A stretch of DNA of 64,000 nucleotides from Bacillota bacterium (GCA_023437715.1 JAEZFK010000005.1:124001-188000); one strand, 5' to 3'. Positions 35,095-44,073 are shown, numbered from the stretch's first letter. Numbers and translations: made by a program. The notes: generated from the sequence alone by a model not told the origin.

Positions 35095-36366
35095 ATGAAA
35101 AGAAAAAGCAATAAAACCAATAAAGCATGGAAGCTGCCTTTTTCAAAAGCTCAGGCAGCCTGCGGGTTGGGCGGACTGGTTTTATACGCCGTCTTAAAGG
35201 TAAGTGCAGGCATGGGAGGCCAGACAGAGGCCGAAAGGGGGGAGTTTAAGCGGGCAGGGCCGGGAGACGGGGAAACGTCCTACGAAATCCTGGTATCCGG
35301 GTTGGACAAAGAGGAAACAAGCCGGCAGATGCCGGTCAAGATCTCTGTAAGGGATAGGCAGTACACCGACCAGGAGGCAAACGAGCTGTTTGACCGGCTC
35401 CAGCCGGAGTTAATGGAACAGATGCTGGGAGAAAATATTTCTTTAGAGGAGGTGAGAACGAGCTTAAACTTAAAAAACAGTCTGGGAGCATATGGCTTTA
35501 AGATCAGCTGGGAATCTGAAGATCCGGAACTGATTGATTCCTTTGGAACCCTTCATAATGAGGAAATTACGGAAAGCGGGAAATCCGTCTGGTTAAGCGC
35601 CAGAGTGACGGATGGGATTCATGAACACAGATATGAGTTCAAGGCCGTCGTATACCCTCCGTCCATGACCCAGGAAGAGCAGGCGGCTTCTGCCTTTCAA
35701 AAATGGGCGGACCAGATAGACCAAAGGCAGCAGACAGAGGACAGTTTAAAGCTTCCCCAGCTCTATAAGGGCCAAAATCTGGATTACAGCCTGCCGCAAG
35801 ATGGGGATTACCGCATATTTCCGGTTCTTGGGCTTCTGTCAGCCATCCTGCTGCGGCTGAAAGAAGAAATTGACAGGAAGAACAGGACAAAGCTGCGGGA
35901 GCAACAGCTTCTTTTGGATTATTCGGAGGTGGTGTCCAAGCTGGTGGTCTACATAGGTGCAGGGCTTACGGTACGGGGGGCCTGGGAGCGGATTGCAGCA
36001 GGCTATGAAGCCGGGGTAAAACAGGGGAAAAGGAGTGCCCGTCCTGCATATGAGGAAATGGTAAAAACCGTGGCGCAGCTTGGCAGCGGGCTGGCGGAGA
36101 GCCGGGCTTACAATGAATTCGGGAGACGCTGTGGCCTGCAATCTTATTTAAAGCTGTCCGCCCTGCTGGAGCAGAGCCAGAAAAATGGAAGCCGTCAGCT
36201 TCGTCCGGCTCTGGAACTGGAAATGGCCTCCGCCTTTGAGCAGAGAAAGAATCTGGCTAAAAAGCTGGGAGAGGAGGCGGGAACAAAGCTATTATTCCCC
36301 CTGCTTCTGATGCTGGGAGTGGTTATGGTCATGGTTGTGGTGCCCGCATTTCTGTCATTTTATTAA
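35095..36366 (+). CDS. tadC: TadC-like platform protein with an extracytoplasmic Ig-like insert
   Basis: 423 residues, larger than usual for TadC (about 300). After one membrane helix (about 17-38) comes a ~195-residue outside region. It includes ISWESEDPELIDSFGTLHN, a pattern of atrophied bacterial Ig domains (WxSxxPxxI...G.v). A second helix (about 240-257) leads to the T2SSF domain (VSKLVVYIGAGLTVRGAWERIA...) and a C-terminal helix. AGGAGGG precedes ATG. The T2SSF half fits TadC; the Ig-like insert is the oddity. Confidence 0.8.
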   Translation: MKRKSNKTNKAWKLPFSKAQAACGLGGLVLYAVLKVSAGMGGQTEAERGEFKRAGPGDGETSYEILVSGLDKEETSRQMPVKISVRDRQYTDQEANELFDRLQPELMEQMLGENISLEEVRTSLNLKNSLGAYGFKISWESEDPELIDSFGTLHNEEITESGKSVWLSARVTDGIHEHRYEFKAVVYPPSMTQEEQAASAFQKWADQIDQRQQTEDSLKLPQLYKGQNLDYSLPQDGDYRIFPVLGLLSAILLRLKEEIDRKNRTKLREQQLLLDYSEVVSKLVVYIGAGLTVRGAWERIAAGYEAGVKQGKRSARPAYEEMVKTVAQLGSGLAESRAYNEFGRRCGLQSYLKLSALLEQSQKNGSRQLRPALELEMASAFEQRKNLAKKLGEEAGTKLLFPLLLMLGVVMVMVVVPAFLSFY

Positions 36367-36422
36367 ATGGTCTGCAAATGCCCTAAAAAGGCGTGGTGTA
36401 CAAGTGGAAAGGAGGTGAGAGC

Positions 36423-36608
36423 ATGGGACTTAGCTTAAAGAAAGAGGCAGTGAACTTTTTAAGGGAAGAAGATGGCATAGGAGTGATTGAAATCGTGCTG
36501 ATTCTGGTGGTTTTGATCGGCCTTGTCATCATATTTAAAACGCAGATTACCACTCTTCTTGAAAACATATTCAAGGAAATCAACAGCCAGTCAAAAGAGG
36601 TGTATTGA
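36423..36608 (+). CDS. flp: Flp-family major pilin
   Basis: 61 residues. Class III prepilin: a leader of about 20 residues ends in EEDG, cleavage expected after Gly, then IGVIEIVLILVVLIGLVII with Glu at +5 of the mature chain. The hydrophobic helix makes the pilus core; the tail is short and polar. ATG 36423 is preceded by AAAGGAGGTGA, the strongest ribosome site of the operon, as expected for the major subunit. Stop and next start overlap (TGATG). Confidence 0.9.
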   Translation: MGLSLKKEAVNFLREEDGIGVIEIVLILVVLIGLVIIFKTQITTLLENIFKEINSQSKEVY

Positions 36609-38494
36609 TGCGCAAAAGCGGACAGATAACAGTATTTTTAAGCCTGGCCCTTTTATGTATATTCAGCCTGATGTGCGGACTCTTAGAGTCCGCACGGACT
36701 GCCGGGGCCAGATACTACCTAAAGCTGGCTGCCGATTCAGCCATGGACTCCGTATTCAGCGGATATCACAGAGAGGTCTGGGACAAATACCGCCTTTTTC
36801 TCCTGGAATGTGAAAATAATAATGACCTGGAAGAAGAATGGAAAGATTTTGCAGAGCCCTATATGGAAAGTTCGGGCTGGTACTCCATGGAAACGGAAAA
36901 GGCGGAGGTGGTTCAGCTTTTCCGCATTACCGACGACGACGGGAAGCATTTGAACCAGGAAATCCTTGATTATATGAAATACGGGGTTTTCAAAAACATC
37001 ACAGACGAAGACGGCGCCCAGGTTCTGCTCCAGAACATAAAGGAGGCGAAAGCGGTGGAAAAGCTTTCAGGGGCCTATAGCGGACACGCGCGGGAGGCGG
37101 TCCTTTTAGAGCGGGCGCTGGAGGATATAAACGACTGCTTAAGACAGCAAAAGAGCCGCTGGCAGGCTGCACATGACCGGATCAGAGATTATGATGGTTC
37201 GGGTTTTCGAAGAGAGGCATCAGGGCTTGAAGATGAAATGAACCGCATTCCTGGCCTTGTGAAGGCTTACGGGAAGCGGGCGGATGATTTAAAGAAAAGC
37301 ATTGAGATGACAAACGGAGAATTGAACGGATTGCAGGAAGAACTGAGCCAGAACGTCCGTGAAAGCCTTTATGCGGATACATCCTGTTATGAAACCTACA
37401 TAAACCAGACAGGAGAGCGAAGACAGGAAATCGAAGCGCTTCCGGAAAAGATGGAACGGATAAAACCGGTGATGGAGCACGCCAGGGAGCGCTCCATTGA
37501 GGTAGAGGAAATCATTTCGGATTGGGAAAGCGACGATGAGGATGACGAAGGCCCTGATGAATCTGAGCTGTGGGGCTCTGTAGGGGAGATATGGAGTCAG
37601 GTGAACATCTCCGCTCTTTCCTGCTCAACAGGCGTTAAGGATCCGGAAAAACAAAAGCTGCTGGAACAGGTTCAGGGCTTTGTGCAGGGAGGACTTTTAA
37701 ACCTGGTTCTTCCGGAGGGAAAGGAGATCTCCAAAGGAATCTTAACAGGACCAGATCTTCCATCCGTCTCTCATGAGCCAGGACAGGGACAGACGGCAGG
37801 CCTTGTGGACAGACTTCTTTTTGATGAATACTGCGGCAGCTTTCTCACCTGCTTTACCTCAGAGGAGGAGAAAGAGGTAAAGTATGAGCTGGAATATTTA
37901 ATTGCCGGGAAAAACACCGATGAGGAGAATTTAAAGCAGGCGGTTTCGGAGGTTCTTATGATAAGAGAGGGCATGAACCTCATTCATATTCTGGCGGACA
38001 GTCAAAAACGGCAGGAAGCAACGAACCTTGCGGGAGTAATCACCGGTGTCACGGGCTTTGCGCCGCTGACAGCAGTCGTAGCATTTTTTATAATGAGCAT
38101 CTGGGCCTTGGGAGAGGCGGTTTTGGATGTGAGAATGCTGCTGGAAGGGAAAAAGGCAGCATTCATAAAATCGAGAGAAACCTGGAATTTATCTCTGGAA
38201 AGCCTTTTGGAATCAGGAAAAACCGGAGCTTTCGGGGACGGAAAGGAAGATGAGAAAGGAATAAATTATGTTGGCTATTTAAAGCTTCTTCTTTTTACTG
38301 GACAGACTGCCCCCCTTTTCTATCGCCTCATGGATGTTATTCAGATAAATATCTGCCGGAAGCAGGAAGACTTCCGCATGGTTCATTGCGTGTATCAGGC
38401 AGAGCTGAGAGGAACCGTAAAGTCAAAGCATATGTTCTTTGGAGGAAGCCATCCATTTTATTCTGTGGAGGTGCGGACAGAGAAAGCATATTAA
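36608..38494 (+). CDS. TadG/DUF5702-like pilus-associated protein
   Basis: 628 residues. N-terminal pseudopilin-like helix (GQITVFLSLALLCIFSLMCGLLE), then SARTAGARYYLKLAADSAMDSVFSGYHREVWDKYRL, typical of the DUF5702 family found in clostridial tad clusters. A long coiled-coil extracellular region with an acidic run (DDEDDEGPDE) follows, then a second membrane helix near 500-520. Probably a minor pilin or assembly factor; the role is inferred from the operon. Confidence 0.8.
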   Translation: MRKSGQITVFLSLALLCIFSLMCGLLESARTAGARYYLKLAADSAMDSVFSGYHREVWDKYRLFLLECENNNDLEEEWKDFAEPYMESSGWYSMETEKAEVVQLFRITDDDGKHLNQEILDYMKYGVFKNITDEDGAQVLLQNIKEAKAVEKLSGAYSGHAREAVLLERALEDINDCLRQQKSRWQAAHDRIRDYDGSGFRREASGLEDEMNRIPGLVKAYGKRADDLKKSIEMTNGELNGLQEELSQNVRESLYADTSCYETYINQTGERRQEIEALPEKMERIKPVMEHARERSIEVEEIISDWESDDEDDEGPDESELWGSVGEIWSQVNISALSCSTGVKDPEKQKLLEQVQGFVQGGLLNLVLPEGKEISKGILTGPDLPSVSHEPGQGQTAGLVDRLLFDEYCGSFLTCFTSEEEKEVKYELEYLIAGKNTDEENLKQAVSEVLMIREGMNLIHILADSQKRQEATNLAGVITGVTGFAPLTAVVAFFIMSIWALGEAVLDVRMLLEGKKAAFIKSRETWNLSLESLLESGKTGAFGDGKEDEKGINYVGYLKLLLFTGQTAPLFYRLMDVIQINICRKQEDFRMVHCVYQAELRGTVKSKHMFFGGSHPFYSVEVRTEKAY

Positions 38495-38538
38495 GAAAGC
38501 ATATAAAAAATGTATGAAAAGGAAGGAGGCGGTTGATT

Positions 38539-39462
38539 ATGCCCTTTTTCAGGAAATTCTTATGGAAAAAAAATAAAAAAATTGTTACTCTCCAGGTACA
38601 AATCCCCATTACAAAATGCGAATGCCCTGTAAAAAGGGCATTATCAGCCGCCCCCGGGTTTCGAAGCAAGGGAAGCCTGACCATAGAGGCCTCTATAGCC
38701 CTGCCCCTCTTTCTGTTTTTCATGGTTATTATGATGCTGCCTATGAAACTGATGAATGAGGGGAGGCGCATTCAGACCGCTCTGGAAGCAGCAGGAGAAG
38801 AGGTGAGCCAGTATGCCTATGTATGGGAACAGCTTAAACAGGGAGAAAAGCCGGAGGGGTTGGAGTCCGTCACCGTTCCGAAAGAATTTCTGGAAGCCTT
38901 AACGGAGGAAGGGACTTTGCTCTATGTCAGAAAACGGCTGGAAGGGAGGGTGGACTTTAAGCATCTGGAAGCAGTTTCTTATGGAGGCTCTTCAATTTTA
39001 AAGGACGGAGAAACCATAGATCTGGTCATGGATTACCGGGTGAAAATTCCATTCTCCGTTTTTGGTCTGGACAGCATCCCCATGACTGCCAGAAGCTGCC
39101 GGAGGGCCTGGATCGGCCGGGAGGGAGGAGGCCGGAACGGCGCGGGTCAGGAGGACGAGCTGGTCTATATCGGAAAGACGAGCACCCGATATCACCGGGA
39201 CAGGAACTGTCATTATCTGTTCAATGACATACAGGTTGTCCCCTTTGATGAAGTGGAAAGCGTGCGCAATTCGTCGGGAGGAAAGTATCAGCCCTGCAGC
39301 AGGTGCGGAAAGTATGCGGAAAAAGGCGGAAGTGTTTATATTATGCCTGGAGGGGAGAAGTATCATAGTGACAGAAACTGTTCTTCTCTTGCCGCATATG
39401 TGGAGGCAGTTCCATTATCACAGGTATGCCATCTGGGAGCGTGTTCTTACTGTTCTCAATAG
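38539..39462 (+). CDS. TadE-like pseudopilin with two C-terminal Cys/His modules
   Basis: 307 residues. The prepilin site is at GSLTIEASIALPLFLFFMV (Gly then Glu at +5), after a long basic leader of about 45 residues. The extracellular part ends in two related modules: VYIGKTSTRYHRDRNCH...PCSRCGK and VYIMPGGEKYHSDRNCS...CSYCSQ. This YHxxRNC...CxxC pattern resembles Ada-type zinc-binding tails found on secreted nucleases and other proteins. ATG 38539 lies 9 nt after GGAGG; TTG 38533 is too close. Confidence 0.8.
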   Translation: MPFFRKFLWKKNKKIVTLQVQIPITKCECPVKRALSAAPGFRSKGSLTIEASIALPLFLFFMVIMMLPMKLMNEGRRIQTALEAAGEEVSQYAYVWEQLKQGEKPEGLESVTVPKEFLEALTEEGTLLYVRKRLEGRVDFKHLEAVSYGGSSILKDGETIDLVMDYRVKIPFSVFGLDSIPMTARSCRRAWIGREGGGRNGAGQEDELVYIGKTSTRYHRDRNCHYLFNDIQVVPFDEVESVRNSSGGKYQPCSRCGKYAEKGGSVYIMPGGEKYHSDRNCSSLAAYVEAVPLSQVCHLGACSYCSQ

Positions 39463-39474
39463 GAGGGAGGCTCT

Positions 39475-39927
39475 ATGCTGGAAAGTATGAATCAATTTAA
39501 AAGTATAAATGAAGTTGTATTCGGCATATTTCTTTTCACCGCTGCCTGGCAGGATGGGAAAACAAAAAGCATCAGCATGTGGCTTTTCGGAGCGGCAGGC
39601 GCTGCCGGGCTGGCCCTTTCTCTTTTGCAGGGAACGTTTGGCATGGACCGGATGTTTAGCTGCCTGCCCGGAGGAGGACTTTTGCTTTTGAGCCGTTTTA
39701 CGGATGAAGCGATAGGTGCGGGAGATGGCTTCTTTTTTATAGTCAGCGGACTGTTTTTAAATGCACTTATGAACTTAGAATTGATGATTTACGGAATATT
39801 TTTAAACGGCGCGGTCTGTGCAGCCATTTATCTTTATAACCGGATGCGGGGAAGAGATGTCAGAAAGAAAACCATACCCTTTCTGCCCTTTCTGGTCCCC
39901 GTATGGATAGGACTGGTGATGCTGTGA
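39475..39927 (+). CDS. second A24 prepilin peptidase-like protein
   Basis: 150 residues, about five membrane helices. First Asp in AAWQDGKTKSIS, GxGD motif as GAGDGFFF. It is shorter than and only distantly similar to the copy at the start of the operon. Two leader peptidases in one operon suggest separate processing of Flp and of the TadE-like pilins, which is inference. AGGAGGGAGG lies upstream. It overlaps the next gene at GTGA. Confidence 0.8.
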   Translation: MLESMNQFKSINEVVFGIFLFTAAWQDGKTKSISMWLFGAAGAAGLALSLLQGTFGMDRMFSCLPGGGLLLLSRFTDEAIGAGDGFFFIVSGLFLNALMNLELMIYGIFLNGAVCAAIYLYNRMRGRDVRKKTIPFLPFLVPVWIGLVML

Positions 39928-40313
39928 GAAAGAGACTTAAGGGAAGCTACACCATAGAGGCAGCCTTTGTCATGGCCATGGTTTTATGGGCGCTGTTATT
40001 TTCCATACAGGCGGCCTATCGGCTTCGCGATGAGGTGGTGGGAGCCATGGCGCTTCAGGAGGCGGTGGAACGGCTCCGACATAACGAAACAGAACGTCCG
40101 GAGGAAGCCTCCCTTTGGGCGTCAAAACGGGCGGGTAGTCCGTTTTCCTGGAAGCAGTATGAGTTTCAGGTCCGCCTATCGGGAAATCCCATAACAGGCC
40201 GGAATGTAAAAGCCGCAGGAGCAGGCGGGAGCTGGAAGCTTGATCTGGAGCATGATGTATTTGATCCGGAAAACTTTTTAAGGCTGATATCGCTGATTGA
40301 TCAGGAGGAATGA
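39924..40313 (+). CDS. TadE-like minor pseudopilin
   Basis: 129 residues. Short leader MRKRLKG then SYTIEAAFVMAMVLWALLFSIQAAY, a class III prepilin site with Glu at +4/+5, and a ~95-residue extracellular tail. GTG 39924 overlaps the previous stop and is the likely start; ATG 39903 would add seven residues inside the previous gene. Confidence 0.75.
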   Translation: MRKRLKGSYTIEAAFVMAMVLWALLFSIQAAYRLRDEVVGAMALQEAVERLRHNETERPEEASLWASKRAGSPFSWKQYEFQVRLSGNPITGRNVKAAGAGGSWKLDLEHDVFDPENFLRLISLIDQEE

Positions 40314-40314
40314 A

Positions 40315-41982
40315 ATGGAAGTTACATACAGGCGGGAAATGAAGCACAATTATCTGATTATAGAGCCGGAGGAAGCGGGCTATGACAGCTATGAGATGCA
40401 TATGCTTGCGGTAAACGGAATCGAGGGACTGCTGAAATTTCATATAAAGCAGGTAGACAATCGGAAGTTCTATTACTATGAGATCACATCAAAGCAGCCG
40501 TTAAGCCGGATTTTGGAATATCACAGCATGGGCGGGGAGGAGCTTAGAAAGCTCATCGGCGGGATCGCCCAGACCTTGGGACGCCTGGAGTCTTATCTCC
40601 TGCAGGAAAAGCAGATTATTCTGGAGCCGGAATATATTTATGTAGAACCGGAACGGTTTTCTGTTTTCCTCTGTCTTGTGCCCGGCAGGCAGGGGCGATT
40701 CCCTGAGGAGATGACCGGATTGCTCCAGTATCTCCTTGGCAAGGTAAATCATCAGGATAAGGAATGTGTGGTGATGGCCTATGGGCTGTATCAGGAGAGT
40801 CTGAAAGAAAATTATGGGATGGACGATCTTCTTGAAATTCTCGGAAAAGCTTCCAAGGATAAGGAAACGGAAGCGGAAGATGAAGACATGGGCTATGAAG
40901 AAATGAGCGGTATGGATACAGAAAATAAAGGGGAAAGGAACGGAGAGGCCGGAAGCAGAAAGGTTGGAAGCCGGGAAGCTGGAAACCGGGGAGCAGGAAA
41001 TATAGGAAGCCGGGAGACAGGAGGCAGAGGAGCAGGAAAGTGGGAAGCAGTGAGCCTAGGGTCAGAAAATGCAGGAAAGCGGGAAGCGGGAATCAAAGGG
41101 TTAGAAAATACAGGAAAGCGGGAAGCAGGAAGCAGAGGGAGCGGAACTAAGGGAACAGAAAATAGAGAAACAGGAAATACCGAGCTCCGTAATAAAAAGG
41201 GGCAGGATAGAAATACAGAAAGTGAAAATCCCGATTGGCTGACCGGTTTCCTGCCGTCGGAGGAACCTCCTGTTTTTTCATCTCCTCACCGTTTTAAGGA
41301 AGAAACCGGTGAAGCGGGCTCTTATGATGGGGGAAGCGAAAAAACACAGGAACTTGTTTCCCTGATTGTCCGCGGGGCAGCGGCCTCAGTTCTGACCATG
41401 GCTGGAACTGCGGCCGTTTTGTGGCTGGCCTTTGGCGCGGAAGGAATCTGGAAATTCTGGTATGCTGCGGCGATTGCAGGAATTCTGGCTATTCTGGCCG
41501 TTTTCATGGGAACAGGAAAGAAAGCCTCTGTTTTAAGGGAGGAGATTTATAAAAGGGAGGAACAGTGGCGTCAGCAGGAAGAAATCCATGACTGGCAGAT
41601 GATTTTTGACGAGGAAGTAGAGAAAAAGGAGACGAAAGAGGAAGAGGAGATTTTTCAGACGGTTCTTCTTACAGAACCTGCCCCAGATAAAGATATAAGG
41701 TATTTGCGTGCAGCCGGGCCGGGTGCAGAGGATATCACCATCGCTTACGTCCCGTATCTGATCGGAAAGCAGGAGGGGCTGGTGGACTGGGTTTTGGACA
41801 GCGACACCATAAGCCGTATTCATGCAAGAATAGACCGGGAGGGGGACGAATACCGGATCAGTGACTTGAATTCCACCAATGGGACAAGCGTCAATGGACG
41901 GTTATTGGAAACCAATGAGACAGCCGTTTTAAAGAGAGGAGATGAGGTCCTTATAGCAGAGTTTGCATTTATTTTCACATAA
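40315..41982 (+). CDS. DUF6382-FHA domain membrane protein
   Basis: 555 residues. N-terminal ~165 residues fit the DUF6382 family (YRREMKHNYLIIEPEE...EGLLKFHIKQVDNRKFYYYEI). An acidic stretch follows, then a ~100-residue Gly/Arg/Glu repeat linker (AGSREAGNRGAG-like, 40935-41170), two membrane helices (about 355-400), a charged helix, and a C-terminal FHA domain (SDTISRIHARI...DLNSTNGTSVNG). FHA domains bind phosphothreonine, so pilus activity may respond to a Ser/Thr kinase; no kinase is in this window. ATG 40315 has AGGAGG 6 nt upstream. Confidence 0.88.
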   Translation: MEVTYRREMKHNYLIIEPEEAGYDSYEMHMLAVNGIEGLLKFHIKQVDNRKFYYYEITSKQPLSRILEYHSMGGEELRKLIGGIAQTLGRLESYLLQEKQIILEPEYIYVEPERFSVFLCLVPGRQGRFPEEMTGLLQYLLGKVNHQDKECVVMAYGLYQESLKENYGMDDLLEILGKASKDKETEAEDEDMGYEEMSGMDTENKGERNGEAGSRKVGSREAGNRGAGNIGSRETGGRGAGKWEAVSLGSENAGKREAGIKGLENTGKREAGSRGSGTKGTENRETGNTELRNKKGQDRNTESENPDWLTGFLPSEEPPVFSSPHRFKEETGEAGSYDGGSEKTQELVSLIVRGAAASVLTMAGTAAVLWLAFGAEGIWKFWYAAAIAGILAILAVFMGTGKKASVLREEIYKREEQWRQQEEIHDWQMIFDEEVEKKETKEEEEIFQTVLLTEPAPDKDIRYLRAAGPGAEDITIAYVPYLIGKQEGLVDWVLDSDTISRIHARIDREGDEYRISDLNSTNGTSVNGRLLETNETAVLKRGDEVLIAEFAFIFT

Positions 41983-42075
41983 AATCTGTGAATTCCATAA
42001 AAGGTATGAACGGGAATGCCTTTCCGAAATATACTGGCCATTTTCAGACCGGCGTCTCTCCTACGGAATTTATCC

Positions 42076-42107
42076 GCACCGTAAACAGGTAGCCGGCTGC
42101 TTTTTTT
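42076..42107 (+). terminator. possible terminator of the Tad operon
   Basis: GCACCG (42076-42081) can pair with CGG-C-TGC (42094-42100, one bulge), followed by seven T. The T-run is strong, the stem modest. Confidence 0.5.
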
Positions 42108-42127
42108 GCATAAATTTTGGGTTTATA

Positions 42128-42157
42128 TTTACATAATCTGCCAGCCTGTGCTAGAAT
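42128..42157 (+). promoter_or_regulatory. sigma-A promoter of the rhomboid gene
   Basis: TTTACA (42128-42133), 18-nt spacer, TAGAAT (42152-42157). Confidence 0.65.
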
Positions 42158-42185
42158 AAACATATCATTATAAAGGAGAACAGCA

Positions 42186-42809
42186 ATGGAGAATTTGAGC
42201 AGGAGAAAGAAAGCATATGTAAATATGGGCCTGATTGCTGTCAATGTAATCTACTTCCTTTATTTGGAACGGATGGGCTCCACGGAGAATACGAAATTTA
42301 TGGTGGCCCACGGAGCTATGTATGCGCCTCTTGTCATGGAGGGCGGGGAATATTTCCGCCTGTTCACCTCTATTTTTATGCACTTTGGCATTAACCACAT
42401 TATGAACAATATGCTCATCCTGTTTATCCTGGGAGATAATCTGGAGAGAGCCCTGGGACATATTAAATATCTGATTTTTTATCTGCTGTGCGGAGCAGGA
42501 GCCAATGTGGCTTCCATGCTCGTAAACCTGGGCGAATACCGGATTGTGGTATCGGCAGGCGCTTCAGGCGCCATATTCGGCGTGGTGGGCGGCCTCTTGT
42601 ATGCGGTGGCCGTAAACCGGGGCCGGCTGGAGGATTTAAGCACGCGGCAGCTGGTTGTCGTAATCGTTTGCTCCCTGTATTTTGGTTTTACCAGTACCGG
42701 TGTGGATAATACCGCTCATGTTGCAGGACTGCTTATTGGCATTTTCCTGGGACTTATCATGTACCGCAGGCCGAAAAGACGCCGAAACAGGGAAATGGGA
42801 GAATATTGA
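42186..42809 (+). CDS. rhomboid-family intramembrane serine protease
   Basis: 207 residues with six membrane helices. Catalytic Ser in GASGAIFGVVGG and catalytic His in DNTAHVAGLLIG; HFGINHIMNNM is the usual His/Asn-containing helix. It cuts membrane proteins within the bilayer. A basic tail (RRPKRRRNR) ends the chain. AAAGGAG precedes ATG. It follows the pilus operon but has its own promoter. Confidence 0.93.
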   Translation: MENLSRRKKAYVNMGLIAVNVIYFLYLERMGSTENTKFMVAHGAMYAPLVMEGGEYFRLFTSIFMHFGINHIMNNMLILFILGDNLERALGHIKYLIFYLLCGAGANVASMLVNLGEYRIVVSAGASGAIFGVVGGLLYAVAVNRGRLEDLSTRQLVVVIVCSLYFGFTSTGVDNTAHVAGLLIGIFLGLIMYRRPKRRRNREMGEY

Positions 42810-43097
42810 TATAAATATTGATATATATCCTTATGAGCCGGGCGATTTACAGGAATGGGCAGCAGCATTAAAAAGAAAAATATCAACAAAACTTTAAAAC
42901 AAAGAGAACGACGCAGTCTTAAAAAGCGTTTCAGAGAGAAAGGAGAAGCTGCCAGGCAAAATATCCGAAAGCAGGAGCGGAAAGCGCAGAAGCCTGCAAA
43001 ACAGCATAAACAGACCATCGTAAGCAGGTACCAACGGCTGGCCGGAAATTTACGGCTGCGGATATCGTTGTCCATATTTCGAGCGGCAGGTGAGAGT
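42810..43097 (+). other. 288-bp gap with an open, very basic in-frame extension of the HIT gene
   Basis: From ATG 42855 the HIT frame is open for 81 codons rich in Lys/Arg/Gln, then runs into the HIT domain. The ATG has a poor ribosome site, while the HIT ATG at 43098 has a good one. Either it is non-coding or a rare long form exists. Confidence 0.4.
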
Positions 43098-43514
43098 ATG
43101 AGAAAAGATGATTGTATTTTTTGCAAAATTGCAAACGGCGAGATACCGTCTGAAACCATATATGAGGATGACACGTTTCGCGTGATTCTGGATTTGGGAC
43201 CGGCGTCCAAAGGACACGCCCTGATTCTTCCCAAGCAGCATTACAAAGATATCTGCGAGCTGGATGGAGAGATAGCGGCAAAGGTGCTTCCATTGGCTGC
43301 CAAGATCGGAAATGCTATGAAAAAATCATTAGGATGCGCCGGATTTAACGTTGTGCAGAATAATGGAAAGGAAGCGGGTCAGACAGTTTTTCATTTCCAT
43401 GTGCATCTGATTCCACGTTATGAGGGAGGTCCTGTTATGGTTGTATGGGTGCCAGGCAACGAAAGTCCGGAGGAATTAACGCAGACAGGTGCCGCCATAA
43501 GGAGCGCCTTGTAA
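43098..43514 (+). CDS. HIT-family nucleotide hydrolase (HinT-like)
   Basis: 138 residues. Zinc-type start CIFCKIANGEIPSETIYEDD, core GHALILPKQHYKDICEL, active-site HFHVHLIPRY (HxHxH). HinT-type enzymes hydrolyse adenosine phosphoramidates. AGGTGAGAG precedes ATG 43098. A second HIT gene, less like HinT, lies at 57323. Followed 16 bp later by the sigma factor. Confidence 0.93.
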   Translation: MRKDDCIFCKIANGEIPSETIYEDDTFRVILDLGPASKGHALILPKQHYKDICELDGEIAAKVLPLAAKIGNAMKKSLGCAGFNVVQNNGKEAGQTVFHFHVHLIPRYEGGPVMVVWVPGNESPEELTQTGAAIRSAL

Positions 43515-43530
43515 TCGAAGGGGCATAATA

Positions 43531-44073
43531 ATGAGCATACGTGAGGATGAAAATTTACTGTTGCAGTCTATTTATGATGAATATCAGGGATTGCTCCGCC
43601 GGATTGCGAAAACCTTTAACGTGCCGGATATGGAGCTGGACGATGTGGTGCAGGAAACATTTATTTCATATTTTGAAAATTATTCATTATCATGGACTGA
43701 AACAAGGAAGAAAGGAATGCTGATCAAGATTTTAAAGCGCAAATGTATTGACTGCCTCCGGAGAAACGGTCACTATGAGAAGGTGAGCCTTGATGAGGAG
43801 GACGCAGCCAATGAAGTTGCGATGCTGGCCCGGTTTGTGGTCGCCGATCCTCTGGACGTGGTTCTGGGAGAAGAGGCCCTTATGCGGATAACCAGGGAGA
43901 TTTTTGAAATGAGAAGAGAATGGAAAGAAATGGCCGTGCTTTATTTTCTGGAACAGCTCACCATTCCTGAAATCTGCGAACAGCTGGGAATTCCGGGAAC
44001 GGTCTGCCGTTCCCGGATATATCGGACAAGAATCTGCTTAAAAAAGATCCTGGAACCAGAGTATGAGGTATAA
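43531..44073 (+). CDS. ECF-type RNA polymerase sigma factor
   Basis: 180 residues. Region 2 (MELDDVVQETFISYFENYSLSW...KRKCIDCLRR) and region 4 (YFLEQLTIPEICEQLGIPGTVCRSRIYRTRICLKK) are both present. ECF sigma factors switch on small stress or envelope regulons. No anti-sigma is adjacent on this strand, though a single-helix membrane protein of unknown role is encoded 1.2 kb downstream. AAGGGG precedes ATG. Likely co-transcribed with the HIT gene. Confidence 0.88.
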   Translation: MSIREDENLLLQSIYDEYQGLLRRIAKTFNVPDMELDDVVQETFISYFENYSLSWTETRKKGMLIKILKRKCIDCLRRNGHYEKVSLDEEDAANEVAMLARFVVADPLDVVLGEEALMRITREIFEMRREWKEMAVLYFLEQLTIPEICEQLGIPGTVCRSRIYRTRICLKKILEPEYEV

